From Clostridium_B lapidicellarium (lineage in GTDB: Bacteria; Bacillota; Clostridia; Clostridiales; Clostridiaceae), in the NCBI RefSeq assembly GCF_041224415.1, contig NZ_JBGFFE010000011.1, forward strand, positions 31,252 through 95,251: a stretch of DNA of 64,000 nucleotides, given 5' to 3'. The notes below the pieces were generated by a model. The model was not told the origin of the DNA, did no database searches, and was given only the letters and a program-made list of their open reading frames with translations. Below, in pieces: positions 52,516 through 61,741 of the stretch (position 1 is the stretch's first letter; each line of letters starts with the position of its first letter). Position numbers and translations under genes: made by a program.

Positions 52516-53397
52516 ATGCTAAAGGGTATAATTACGCCTATGATTACAATTCTTGACAAAGAAAGGAGGATTGATTTTGAAGGAAATAAAAAAATGATTG
52601 AAACTTTGATAAAAGGAGGAGTAAACGGAATTTTATTTATGGGCAGTATAGGTGAATTCTTTGCCATGAGAATGGAAGAAAAAAAGGAATTCATCAGTTT
52701 TGCAGTAAAAACCGTAAATAAAAGGGTGCCTGTCCTTATAGGGACTGGTGGAACTTCAGTGGATGAAGTTATTGAACTTACAAAGTTTGCCGAAACAGAA
52801 AAAGCCGATGCAGCTGTCATAATTTCTCCTTATTATTTTAAACTGGATGATGAGACTATTTACAATTACTACAGTGATATTGCTAAAAATACGAAATTAC
52901 CTATTTTTATATACAACTTCCCGGACAGAACAGCTGTAAATATAAATCCTAAAGTTGTTCTGAAATTAGCTGGTGAATTTCCAAATATAGTGGGTATAAA
53001 GGATACGGTAGATGGCATGAGTCATACGAGAGAACTGATTGGTGTAGTAAAAGGTGAAATTCCAGATTTTGCTGTATTTTCAGGATTTGATGAATATCTA
53101 ATACCTAATTTGCTGTCAGGGGGAAATGGACTTATAGCAGGGCTTACAAATGTTTTTCCAAAATTGTTTACAGATGTGTATAAAGCGTTTACTAGAGGAG
53201 ATTTTCAGGAAATAAATAAATTCCAGAAAAAAGTCAACAGGCTTATGTCTATATATTCTGTAGCACCGTATTTTATTACTACTATAAAGACTATAAAAGC
53301 CCTTCAGGGTCTTGATATAGTCCCTATACCTAAAAAACCATATGGACTTCTGGATAATGACAGTATAGAAAAACTTAAGAAAATTATTAAAAATTAA
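52516..53397 (+). CDS. DapA/NAL-family aldolase, predicted 2-keto-3-deoxy-L-fuconate aldolase
   Basis: A 293-residue class I aldolase of the dihydrodipicolinate-synthase/N-acetylneuraminate-lyase family. FMGSIGEFFAM at residues 41-51, catalytic Tyr133 in FIYNFPDRT, and Schiff-base Lys162 in GIKDTVDGMSH are in place. Context argues against lysine synthesis: it heads a sigma-54-driven sugar-acid operon. In the related Campylobacter fucose locus a DapA-type protein has this place. It would cleave 2-keto-3-deoxy-L-fuconate to pyruvate and L-lactaldehyde. Arginine codons are all AGA/AGG, unlike the next four genes. Start after TTGGGGGGATC. Confidence 0.85.
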   Translation: MLKGIITPMITILDKERRIDFEGNKKMIETLIKGGVNGILFMGSIGEFFAMRMEEKKEFISFAVKTVNKRVPVLIGTGGTSVDEVIELTKFAETEKADAAVIISPYYFKLDDETIYNYYSDIAKNTKLPIFIYNFPDRTAVNINPKVVLKLAGEFPNIVGIKDTVDGMSHTRELIGVVKGEIPDFAVFSGFDEYLIPNLLSGGNGLIAGLTNVFPKLFTDVYKAFTRGDFQEINKFQKKVNRLMSIYSVAPYFITTIKTIKALQGLDIVPIPKKPYGLLDNDSIEKLKKIIKN

Positions 53398-53482
53398 ATC
53401 TGGATACAGGCTAATTTTAATACTGTAATCATACATGAACTGTATTAGTATATATAAACAAATTTTAAAGGAGGAATGATTG

Positions 53483-55000
53483 ATGAATGCAATTCACCTG
53501 AGTGAACTTGATAATGTTGCTACAGCTTTAAAATCACTTAAAAAAGGTGATACTGCTCTTGGTGTAACCGTTCTTGAAGATATAGGCATAGGCCATAAAT
53601 TTGCCACTGAGGACATTAAGAAAGGCGAGCCTGTCATTAAGTATGCTTCCCATATCGGTATTGCAAGTTGTGATATAAAAGCTGGTGAATGGGTACATGT
53701 ACATAACATTGAAGGCGAACGTGGCAGAGGTGATATAGACAATGGTGTAAGAGACATTAGTCAGGATGTTCATAGTAAAGCCACTGTTGCTCAAAGCAAT
53801 AAAGCATATAAACTTATGGGGTATAGACGAAGCGACGGAAGCTTTGGATTTAGAAATCACATTCTGGTGATTCCTAGCGTACATTGTGCCAATAAAGTGG
53901 TTGAATGTATAGCCAATACTATAACGTATGGTGACGGAGCAAAAAATGATGAAAGGGATGTGGTTTATGTTACCCACCAGCACGGATGTAGCGAGCTAAG
54001 TTATGATGCAAGACAAACCCAGGACGTTATTGTAGGAACTGGAGCCAACCCGAATGTATACGGCGTTTTGGTAGTAGGTCTTGGCTGTGAAGTTGTACAA
54101 GCAAAGGGTATTGCTGAAGGAATCAGGAAGATGGCGCCCTATAAAGATGTTGCATATTTTAATATTCAGGATGCCGGAGGAACTGGCAAGAGTATTGAAA
54201 AAGGAGTGAAAATAGTCCGAAAAATGCTTGCCGAATCACTGAAAGTGCAGAAAAGTGAAGGATCTTTGGCCGATGTAGTGCTTGGTACCGAGTGCGGGGG
54301 CAGCGATAGTTTTTCAGGTATTAGTGCCAACCCTAGCCTTGGTACAGCTTCCGATATAGTTATTCAGCATGGTGGCAGCGTAATACTGGCTGAAACGACA
54401 GAACTTATCGGTGCTGAACATATTCTATCTAGTAGAGCGATAAATGATACCGTTAAAGCTTCTGTTCTTAGCACGATTAAGGGCTTTGAGGACACAGTAA
54501 TAAAATCGCATGCTGATATACGCGGTGCTAATCCCAGCCCAGGAAATATTAAAGGTGGTTTAAGCAGTATTGAGGAAAAATCGTTGGGTTGTATCTATAA
54601 GGCAGGTAATCAGCCTGTTGTGGCAGTGAAACAGTACGCTAAGAAGATAACCGATAAGGGTCTTACCTTTATGAACACGCCAGGCAATGACATAGAACAG
54701 CTAAGCGGCATGGTTGCTGGCGGATGTAATATTTGTGTGTTTACAACCGGACGTGGAACCCCCACTGGAAGTGCTGTTACGCCGATTATCAAGCTGGCGT
54801 CAAACTCGGCTGTATTTGACAGTATGAATGATTCAATAGATTTAAATGCGGGTACCGTGATTGAAGGTACAAAGGGCCGGCATGAAGTGGGCGAGGAGAT
54901 CTTAGACTTTATTGTAGCGGTAAGTAATGGGAAGCTGACCAAGGCTGAGATAAACAGACAAAATGATTTTTCAATTTGGCGGCTTGCTACAACTGTCTAA
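53483..55000 (+). CDS. UxaA-family altronate/L-fuconate-type dehydratase
   Basis: A 505-residue full-length UxaA-type sugar-acid dehydratase. The N-terminal SAF-like domain (1-90) has ALGVTVLEDIGIGHKFATED. The C-terminal dehydratase region has FGFRNHILVIPSVHCANKVV, THQHGCSELSYD, LGTECGGSDSFSGISANP, and FTTGRGTPTGSAVTP. Altronate dehydratase is the named member, but here the gene sits in a fucose-type cluster where it would convert L-fuconate to 2-keto-3-deoxy-L-fuconate. Many CGN arginine codons occur, unlike the host pattern. ATG at 53483 follows AAGGAGGAATGAT. A 7-bp dyad TTAAGTG/CACTTAA (55106-55130) lies in the 153-bp gap before the next gene. Confidence 0.87.
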   Translation: MNAIHLSELDNVATALKSLKKGDTALGVTVLEDIGIGHKFATEDIKKGEPVIKYASHIGIASCDIKAGEWVHVHNIEGERGRGDIDNGVRDISQDVHSKATVAQSNKAYKLMGYRRSDGSFGFRNHILVIPSVHCANKVVECIANTITYGDGAKNDERDVVYVTHQHGCSELSYDARQTQDVIVGTGANPNVYGVLVVGLGCEVVQAKGIAEGIRKMAPYKDVAYFNIQDAGGTGKSIEKGVKIVRKMLAESLKVQKSEGSLADVVLGTECGGSDSFSGISANPSLGTASDIVIQHGGSVILAETTELIGAEHILSSRAINDTVKASVLSTIKGFEDTVIKSHADIRGANPSPGNIKGGLSSIEEKSLGCIYKAGNQPVVAVKQYAKKITDKGLTFMNTPGNDIEQLSGMVAGGCNICVFTTGRGTPTGSAVTPIIKLASNSAVFDSMNDSIDLNAGTVIEGTKGRHEVGEEILDFIVAVSNGKLTKAEINRQNDFSIWRLATTV

Positions 55001-55153
55001 TAGATTGAGCAAGCTCGGAAACTAATTTCCAGATGATGTAAAAATATTGATTATGTTATTTTTGTGCAAAGAACTTTTATAGAAATATATTATTACTAAA
55101 AAGTATTAAGTGGGTTCATAACACACTTAAATTATATAAGGAGGTCCAAGGAC

Positions 55154-55933
55154 ATGAATTTACAATTGAATGAAAAGGTTATTTTTGTAACAGGTGGCGG
55201 AAAAGGTATAGGAAGCGGTATTACACTTGCTCTGGCAAGAGAAGGGGCGATTCCTATTGTGCTTTCTCGTTCAGCGATTTTACCTGAATTTAAAGAAAAG
55301 CTAGAAGCATTAACAGACGATTATGAATTTATTCAAATTGATCTTAACGAAACTGATAAAATTCAACCTATTGTTGATGACGTTGTAAAACGGAGGGGAT
55401 CTATTTACGGTATAGTCAATAATGCTGGGACTAATGATAATAAGGATTTAGAAACAACTTCCTGGCAGGATTTTGAAAAAAGTCTTCATGGGAATCTAAC
55501 ACATTACTATGCACTTGTTCATTCTGCAGTTCAGTATCTTAAAGATAGCCATGGGTGCATTTTGAATATTTCTTCAAAAACAGCTCTTACCGGACAGGGT
55601 AAGACCAGTGCCTATGCTGCTGCCAAAGGGGCAATTTTAGCTCTGACACGTGAATGGGCAGCTGCTTTAGCAAAGGATCATGTACGAAGCAATGCCATTG
55701 TAGTCAGCGAATGCTGGACTCCGCTATATCAAAACTGGATTAAATCTTTTGACGATCCCAAAGCAAGGATAAAGGTTATTACGGATAAAATTCCCTTTGA
55801 ACATCGCTTTACATCGATTGAAGAGATTGCTGATACGGCAGTATTCCTGCTTTCGCCACTTTCATCGCACACTACGGCTCAGTGGGCAGTTGTGGATGGC
55901 GGTTACATTCATCTTGACAGAGCATTAAACTAA
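55154..55933 (+). CDS. SDR-family dehydrogenase, predicted L-fucose dehydrogenase
   Basis: A 259-residue short-chain dehydrogenase. The nucleotide motif is TGGGKGIGSG at residues 14-23, NNAG near 88, and the catalytic Ser with Tyr-x3-Lys in SSKTALTGQGKTSAYAAAKG. The C-terminal WAVVDGGYIHLDRAL is family-like. It would oxidise L-fucose to the lactone with NAD(P), as FucX does in the Campylobacter locus. Five of nine arginine codons are CGN. GGAGG lies before ATG; fucP follows 18 bp after the stop. Confidence 0.85.
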   Translation: MNLQLNEKVIFVTGGGKGIGSGITLALAREGAIPIVLSRSAILPEFKEKLEALTDDYEFIQIDLNETDKIQPIVDDVVKRRGSIYGIVNNAGTNDNKDLETTSWQDFEKSLHGNLTHYYALVHSAVQYLKDSHGCILNISSKTALTGQGKTSAYAAAKGAILALTREWAAALAKDHVRSNAIVVSECWTPLYQNWIKSFDDPKARIKVITDKIPFEHRFTSIEEIADTAVFLLSPLSSHTTAQWAVVDGGYIHLDRALN

Positions 55934-55951
55934 GTAATGGGGGGAGAAAAA

Positions 55952-57214
55952 ATGGGGAATAAGAATAATAATAGCAGAAATATTAAAATTGCTTTTGCTC
56001 TGGTTACCGGACTATTCTTTCTTTGGGGCTTAAGCTATGGCCTGCTTGACGTTATGAATAAAAACTTTCAAAACCAGTTAGGTATTACCAAAGCAACATC
56101 AGGTCTGGTGCAGGCAGCTTATTTTGGTGGATATTTTATAATCGCTACACCAGCTTCACTTATAGCTAGACATTATGGTTATAAAGGTGGAATTATCATG
56201 GGACTTTTCCTGTATGCAGTTGGGGCTCTACTCATTGTTCCGGCAAGCAATGCTCATAGCTTTACTATATTTTTAGGAGCATTTTTTGTTATTGCCTGTG
56301 GTCTTGGCAGCCTGGAAACAAATGCCAACCCCTACATTACCAAGCTTGGTGATGATGAAAACGCAGCATTTCGTATTAATGTTGCCCAAAGTTTTAATGG
56401 TGTGGGTCAATTTTTAGGACCCATCATTGGTGGTAGCTTGTTTTTGTCTATCACAACAAGTAATAATATAAGTAAAAATATGCATAATGTTCAGAAGGTT
56501 TATATTTTTATTGCTGCAATTGTTGCATGTATGCTCTTCATATTTCTAGTAGCTAAATTGCCTGAAGGATCTGAAGTTTCAGGTGAAGATACCTCTGTGG
56601 AAGGCAAGGGGACTTATAGCGAGTTGCTTAAATATAAGCATTTTAAACTTGGTACATTGGCACAATGTTTATACATATGTGCACAGGTTGGTGCTGGAGC
56701 ATTTTTTATTAATTACAGTGTTGAGCACTGGTCAGGACTCTCAGATAGCAAAGCTGCATATTTTTATAGTATTGCATTAGTTGCATTCATGGTCGGAAGA
56801 ATTATAACAACTCCGTTAATGAAGAAGTTCAGTGCCAGTAAAATTCTTGGTATTTATTCTACATTCAACGTGATGCTGATGATTTTCTTAAACTTTGCAA
56901 CAGGCAGCTTGAGTATATTTTTACTAATCGCGTCCTTCTTCTTTATGTCTATTAGCTTCCCGACAATTTTTGCTTTAAGTGTTGTAAAAATTCCTGAGAA
57001 TCTTGTTAAAACAGCTTCTAGTATCCTTACTATGAGTCTAATTGGCGGAGCAATTATGCCATTTTTAATGGGTCGTGTTGCCGATAACTTTGGGACAGCT
57101 GCCGCTTATCTGCTTATTTTACCTTGCTTTTTATATGTTGCGTGGTTTGGATTTAAAGGCTGTAAAGTTGAAGAAGGCTGTAAAATTGAAAAAGGAGGTA
57201 TAAAGAATGCTTGA
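55952..57214 (+). CDS. fucP: FucP-type L-fucose:H+ symporter (MFS)
   Basis: A 420-residue 12-helix major-facilitator sugar permease of the FucP family. Family signatures are LVTGLFFLWGLSYGLLDVMN near residue 16, GLVQAAYFGGYFIIATPASL near residue 46, ETNANPYITKLG (about 124) and NVAQSFNGVGQFLGPIIGG. The conserved Asp in LLDVMNKNFQ fits the proton-coupling position of FucP. It imports L-fucose or a similar 6-deoxy/pentose sugar. ATG at 55952 follows GGGGGGAG. The C terminus overlaps the lactonase-mutarotase gene by 8 bp. Confidence 0.9.
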   Translation: MGNKNNNSRNIKIAFALVTGLFFLWGLSYGLLDVMNKNFQNQLGITKATSGLVQAAYFGGYFIIATPASLIARHYGYKGGIIMGLFLYAVGALLIVPASNAHSFTIFLGAFFVIACGLGSLETNANPYITKLGDDENAAFRINVAQSFNGVGQFLGPIIGGSLFLSITTSNNISKNMHNVQKVYIFIAAIVACMLFIFLVAKLPEGSEVSGEDTSVEGKGTYSELLKYKHFKLGTLAQCLYICAQVGAGAFFINYSVEHWSGLSDSKAAYFYSIALVAFMVGRIITTPLMKKFSASKILGIYSTFNVMLMIFLNFATGSLSIFLLIASFFFMSISFPTIFALSVVKIPENLVKTASSILTMSLIGGAIMPFLMGRVADNFGTAAAYLLILPCFLYVAWFGFKGCKVEEGCKIEKGGIKNA

Positions 57215-58313
57215 AGTAGTCGATAGTCACTTTCATATTTTCGATTTAAACGTATTAAATCTTCCCTGGTTGAATTCATGCGCTGACATTAACAGAAGCT
57301 TTAGCATTGATGATTTGTGTAAAGCTTATGGTAAATATGACCTTGATTTTAAGGGAGGAGTTTACGTTGAGGTTGACTGTGATAATGCTGCTAAGGAGGA
57401 TGAGTATATTTTTAATCTGCGTAGTCCTAAGATTTTAGCCAAAATTATGCGTGCGCCGCATTTATGTGCTCACATGTGGCTTCCTCTAGGTATCGCCGGC
57501 GTTAGAGAACCGCTTCATGTTGAAACGTCGCCTCGCGGTAGATGCTTAGAACGAAGTTTTATTGAAGGGCTTGAAGTTTTGGCGGATAATGATATGATTT
57601 TTGAGAGCTGCAATAGAGTGGAAGAACTTGAAGATATGTACAATGCAGTTTCCCAGGTTCCACAGGCCAAGGTTGTAATTGATCACTGCGGTAATGTAAC
57701 CGAGCTGACTGGCAATTACAAACAGGCAATGAGAAAGCTTGCAAAATTGCCTAATGTGTACTGCAAGGTTTCTGGGTTTCCTACAAAAGACAAAGCTTTT
57801 GTAAAACATCTGCTTGACTTTTTGACGGGTGAATTTGATTCTTCTAAACTTATGTATGCTTCAAATTTCCCAGTTGTTGAATTGTACTCATCATTTGATG
57901 AACATTTGAATGCAGTAAGGGAATATTTTGGTGATGATGCCGACTTTTTTAGTAAAAATGCCAAGAAACTTTATAAAATAAACACGCCGCAGACTTTTGC
58001 GAGTGTTATTAGACTTCGCCCTGAAAAGGCAAAGTACTATAAAAAGCTGCATGCTAATCCGTTTCCTAATGTAAATAAGAAGATAAGAGAATGCGGTATC
58101 ACCAAATATAAAATTTTTAACCGTGATGATTTGCTCTTTTCTATTATGGAGTACTGTGGTGATGATTTCGAATATGATATGGCAAAGATGGCACAGGACC
58201 CTGAAACTCAGAGATGGTGGAAGGAAACCGATCCATGCCAAATGCGCATAGACGGAGCTTTTAAACATGAGTGGTGGGCTGATATGAAGCTCGTGTATGA
58301 TCTCAATAAATAA
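57207..58313 (+). CDS. lactonase-mutarotase fusion (amidohydrolase_2 + RhaM-type domain)
   Basis: A 368-residue two-domain protein. Residues 1-255 form an amidohydrolase-type lactonase: VDSHFHIFDLN (metal His8, His10), VVIDHCGNV, and MYASNFPVVEL. The final acidic residue often written GSDWPV is here SNFPV, a form seen in some members. Residues about 262-368 are an L-rhamnose/fucose mutarotase domain: IRLRPEKAKYYKKLHANPFP with His matching the catalytic His of RhaM, then GITKYKIFNRDDLLFSIMEY and QRWWKETDPCQ. It would interconvert sugar anomers and hydrolyse the lactone. In Campylobacter the two functions are separate neighbouring genes. Confidence 0.87.
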   Translation: MLEVVDSHFHIFDLNVLNLPWLNSCADINRSFSIDDLCKAYGKYDLDFKGGVYVEVDCDNAAKEDEYIFNLRSPKILAKIMRAPHLCAHMWLPLGIAGVREPLHVETSPRGRCLERSFIEGLEVLADNDMIFESCNRVEELEDMYNAVSQVPQAKVVIDHCGNVTELTGNYKQAMRKLAKLPNVYCKVSGFPTKDKAFVKHLLDFLTGEFDSSKLMYASNFPVVELYSSFDEHLNAVREYFGDDADFFSKNAKKLYKINTPQTFASVIRLRPEKAKYYKKLHANPFPNVNKKIRECGITKYKIFNRDDLLFSIMEYCGDDFEYDMAKMAQDPETQRWWKETDPCQMRIDGAFKHEWWADMKLVYDLNK

Positions 58314-58353
58314 ACAGATTTAATAAAATATATTATAAAAGGAGATTTTTTTG

Positions 58354-59508
58354 ATGTCACATAGAATGATATTAAATGAAACTAGTTATATAGGAGCAGG
58401 AGCAATTGAGAATATAGTTACAGAAGTTAAAATCAGAGGTTATAAAAAGGCATTGATAATAACTGATAAAGATTTAATAAAATTTAATGTAGTTAGTAAA
58501 GTAACAGATATTTTGGACCAAAACAACTTGGATTATGAGATTTTTGATAATGTAAAAGCTAATCCTACTATAAATGTGGTAAAGAGCGGTATAGAAAAAT
58601 TTAAAAGAATAGCTGCAGACTATTTAATAGCAATAGGTGGGGGGTCATCAATTGATACTGCAAAAGCTATTGGAATAATTATTAGAAATCCCGAATTCTC
58701 AGACGTAAGAAGCCTTGAGGGAGCGGTTATGACTAAAAATAAGAGTGTGGATATTATAGCAGTTCCGACTACAGCAGGAACTGCAGCAGAAGTTACAATT
58801 AACTATGTAATTACTGATGAAGAAAAGAAACGTAAATTTGTTTGCGTTGATCCACATGATATTCCAGCAGTAGCAATTATTGATTCAAAAATGATGTCGT
58901 CAATGCCAAAAGGCTTAACGGCAGCTACCGGTATGGATGCATTAACTCATGCAATTGAAGGTTATACTACAAAAGGGGCATGGGAGTTAACTGATGCTAT
59001 ACATTTAAAGGCTATAGAGATTATTTCACGTTCGCTTAGAAGTGCAGTAAATAATGAACCAAAGGGCAGAGAAGGTATGGCACTTGGACAGTATGTAGCA
59101 GGAATGGGTTTTAGTAATGTAGGTCTTGGAGTTGTTCATGGAATGGCACATCCACTTGGAGCTTTTTATGATACTCCACATGGGATTGCGAATGCAGTAC
59201 TTTTACCATATGTTATGGAATATAATGCTTGTGCTACCGGAGAAAAGTACAGAGAAATAGCTCGTGCAATGGGAGTTAAGGGAGTAGACAATATGACTCA
59301 AGATGAATATAGAAAAGCTGCTATTGATGCAGTTAAGAAACTTTCAGAAGATGTTGGGATCCCCAAGTCATTAAAAACAATTGGAGTTAAGGAAGAAGAT
59401 TTAGAAGCTCTTTCAGAATCAGCTATGGCAGATGCTTGTACTCCTGGAAATCCGAGAGACACTAGTGTAAAAGATATATTAGCAATCTATGAAAAGGCTT
59501 TTAAATAA
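58354..59508 (+). CDS. fucO: lactaldehyde reductase (FucO-type iron alcohol dehydrogenase)
   Basis: A 384-residue group III iron-dependent alcohol dehydrogenase, very close to E. coli FucO (about 382 residues). MILNETSYIGAGAIENIV, LIAIGGGSSIDTAKAIG, and VPTTAGTAAEVTINYVITDE match closely. The metal site is in DALTHAIEG and HGMAHPLGAFYDTPHG. It reduces L-lactaldehyde to 1,2-propanediol and regenerates NAD, closing the pathway in an anaerobe. ATG at 58354 is chosen over TTG at 58351 because of GGAGATTTTTTTG spacing. It is 40 bp after the fusion gene and ends in a terminator. Confidence 0.94.
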   Translation: MSHRMILNETSYIGAGAIENIVTEVKIRGYKKALIITDKDLIKFNVVSKVTDILDQNNLDYEIFDNVKANPTINVVKSGIEKFKRIAADYLIAIGGGSSIDTAKAIGIIIRNPEFSDVRSLEGAVMTKNKSVDIIAVPTTAGTAAEVTINYVITDEEKKRKFVCVDPHDIPAVAIIDSKMMSSMPKGLTAATGMDALTHAIEGYTTKGAWELTDAIHLKAIEIISRSLRSAVNNEPKGREGMALGQYVAGMGFSNVGLGVVHGMAHPLGAFYDTPHGIANAVLLPYVMEYNACATGEKYREIARAMGVKGVDNMTQDEYRKAAIDAVKKLSEDVGIPKSLKTIGVKEEDLEALSESAMADACTPGNPRDTSVKDILAIYEKAFK

Positions 59509-59565
59509 TATATAATTTATCATTTTATGACTTTGGTTTGTCTATAAATTATGAATATATATTTG

Positions 59566-59601
59566 AAAATTAGTATGGAAGTTTATTTCTATACTAATTT
59601 T
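59566..59601 (+). terminator. terminator of the sugar-acid operon
   Basis: AAAATTAGTAT (59566-59576) pairs with ATACTAATTTT (59591-59601). Confidence 0.72.
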
Positions 59602-59768
59602 ACTTTTAAGAAAAATATTAATGTTGAGTAGATGTTAACATACATTTCAAACTGAGCTTGCTTACCAAGCAGAATAAATGGATTTAAAGAAGTTACTAAT
59701 GATATCCTTTGCAGCTTATAGTGTATAATTTAATAGAGTACTAATATTAATCAGGTGGTGAATTTAAT

Positions 59769-61542
59769 ATGAATGATAATATATTATTGGTTGCACCTTA
59801 TCACGGACTTGAAATTCTGGCTAAAGAGTTCAATAAGAGATATAAAGTCAAATTATCTGTAATAGAAGGAAACATGAATCAGGGTATTGATGAAGTGAAC
59901 TATGCTGTGAAAAACGGGATAAGGATTGTACTCAGCAGATGGGGTACATCGAACTATTTGAAAAATAAAGTTGATGTGCCGGTAATTGACGTGTCTGCAA
60001 CACCTGTTGATGTACTAAAGGCTATTAACAAGATAATCATTGAAGGTTACAAGAAAATCGCTATCGTCAATGTATCAAATATCTTTGGAAAAAGTGAAAA
60101 ACAGTACCTTCATAAAATTTTGGGTATAAATTTACAATTTTCAGTATGCCATGGAGAAAATGATGTCAGAATGAAAGTGAAATACCTTGCAGAGGAAGAG
60201 CACATCGATGCTATAATCGGTGATGTTACAGCAGTGCATGAAGCCAGAAGAATTGGAATACACGCAGAATTGATTGAGTCCGGGGAAGGATCTATTGTAA
60301 ATGCATTGTCATTATGTACAAATATACTAAACTATGATTTTGTTATTAGATATAAAAATTCTGTTGAACAGAATGGAAGAGGGAGTTGCCCTTTCAGACA
60401 AAACTGGTAATTTATTGTTTAATTCCAGTATAGAAAGATTGTTTAGATATTATAATACAGATGTTACCCAAGAAAATCTATATAAAATTTTAAATGGCAG
60501 TAAATATGAAAAAATTCCAGTAAATGTTGATAAAAAATATGTTGGAAGTGTACTTTTAATAAATCAAAAAAGTACCAATGCGGTGCCTAAGGCGGATTCA
60601 GAATTCAGAGCCAAGTATAAATTTACCGATATAGTGGGTCAGGATGATGTAAAAATAAAAGCGGCTAAATTTGCAAAATCGAATGAAACAGTGATCATTT
60701 ATGGAGAAACTGGTACGGGAAAAGAATTATTTGCTCAAAGTATTCATAATGAAAGCAGTAGATCCAATGGGCCCTTTATAGCTGTTAATTGTGCATCTTT
60801 AAGTGAATCATTAATTGAAAGTGAACTTTTTGGATATGAGGATGGTGCATTTACTGGAGCTGCAAGAGGAGGCAAAAAAGGTATATTTGAATTGGCCGAT
60901 GGAGGTACGTTATTTTTAGATGAAATTGGAGAAATTCCCTTGAATTTTCAGGCAAAACTTTTAAGAGTGCTTCAAGAAAACGAAATCAGAAGAGTTGGAG
61001 GAAGCAGGAAGATTCCAGTGAATGTGCGTATTATATGTGCAACAAATAAGAATTTGAAAGAAGAATGTAAAAAGAATAATTTTAGGTATGATTTGTATTA
61101 TAGAATAAATGTCCTTGAATTGAAACTACAGCCTCTCAGATTTAGAAAGAAAGATATAATATCTCTTTTTAAAAATTTTATATATAAGCAGTGTATTTCC
61201 GAAAATAAAAAACTGAAGTGGAAAAGTGACGATATATTTGAACCTCTTCTAAAGTATAATTGGTATGGAAATATAAGGGAACTAGAAAACTTTGCCAAGT
61301 TCGTTGTGGCCTGTTCGGAAAAGGATGAACTAAATGAAAATTTTATTCTTAATATGCTTGAATCAAGAAATTTGGAAGACAATGATGAAATAAGTATTAA
61401 ATTTTCTTATGATTTAAAAGAAATGGAAAGTGAAATGTTCAATACTTTATTAGACAGATACAATGGCAATAAGGAAAATTTGTGCAGAGATTTTAACATT
61501 AGCAAGACAACCCTTTGGAGAAAATTAAATTTTGTACAATGA
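59769..61542 (+). pseudogene. PrpR-type sigma-54 activator interrupted by a frameshift
   Basis: Two overlapping frames together make one activator. The first (59769-60410) is a PrpR_N ligand-binding domain: LLVAPYHGLEILAKEFNKRY and SRWGTSNYLKNKV. The second takes over near 60350-60375: MEEGVALSDKTGNLLFNSS (PAS-like), then GETGTGKELFAQSIH, GYEDGAFTGAARGG with a normal GAFTGA loop, and a C-terminal helix-turn-helix NISKTTLWRKL. The shift is +1 and lies in an A/T-run (TATAAAAATTCTG). It may be a sequencing error, a real mutation, or less likely programmed frameshifting. It should control the sigma-54 promoter at 52455. GGTGGTG precedes the ATG. Confidence 0.85.
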
Positions 61543-61620
61543 TAGTGAAAATGGTATTGCCAGTTATAAAAAAGAAGGAGAAGATGTTATTCAAGTAAAT
61601 GTATTATTAAGAAATGTATT

Positions 61621-61654
61621 AAAGGTACTCTAAAATTATAACCCTAGAGTACCT
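61621..61654. terminator. hairpin between the activator and hydrolase genes
   Basis: AAGGTACTCTA (61621-61631) pairs with TAGAGTACCTT (61644-61654), between convergent genes. No long T-run on the plus strand. Confidence 0.5.
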
Positions 61655-61741
61655 TCGGCATATAAAGATTACTGTTTTTGCAATTGAGTTAGAATGTTGG
61701 ATATGTTGCTGCTGTGACAGAACAAGTTAAAGTTTTGCCTT

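Noticed and set aside
61543..61620. Open frame directly after the sigma-54 activator
   Set aside because: About 30 codons continue in one frame without a start codon; no family is recognised and it is likely read-through noise.
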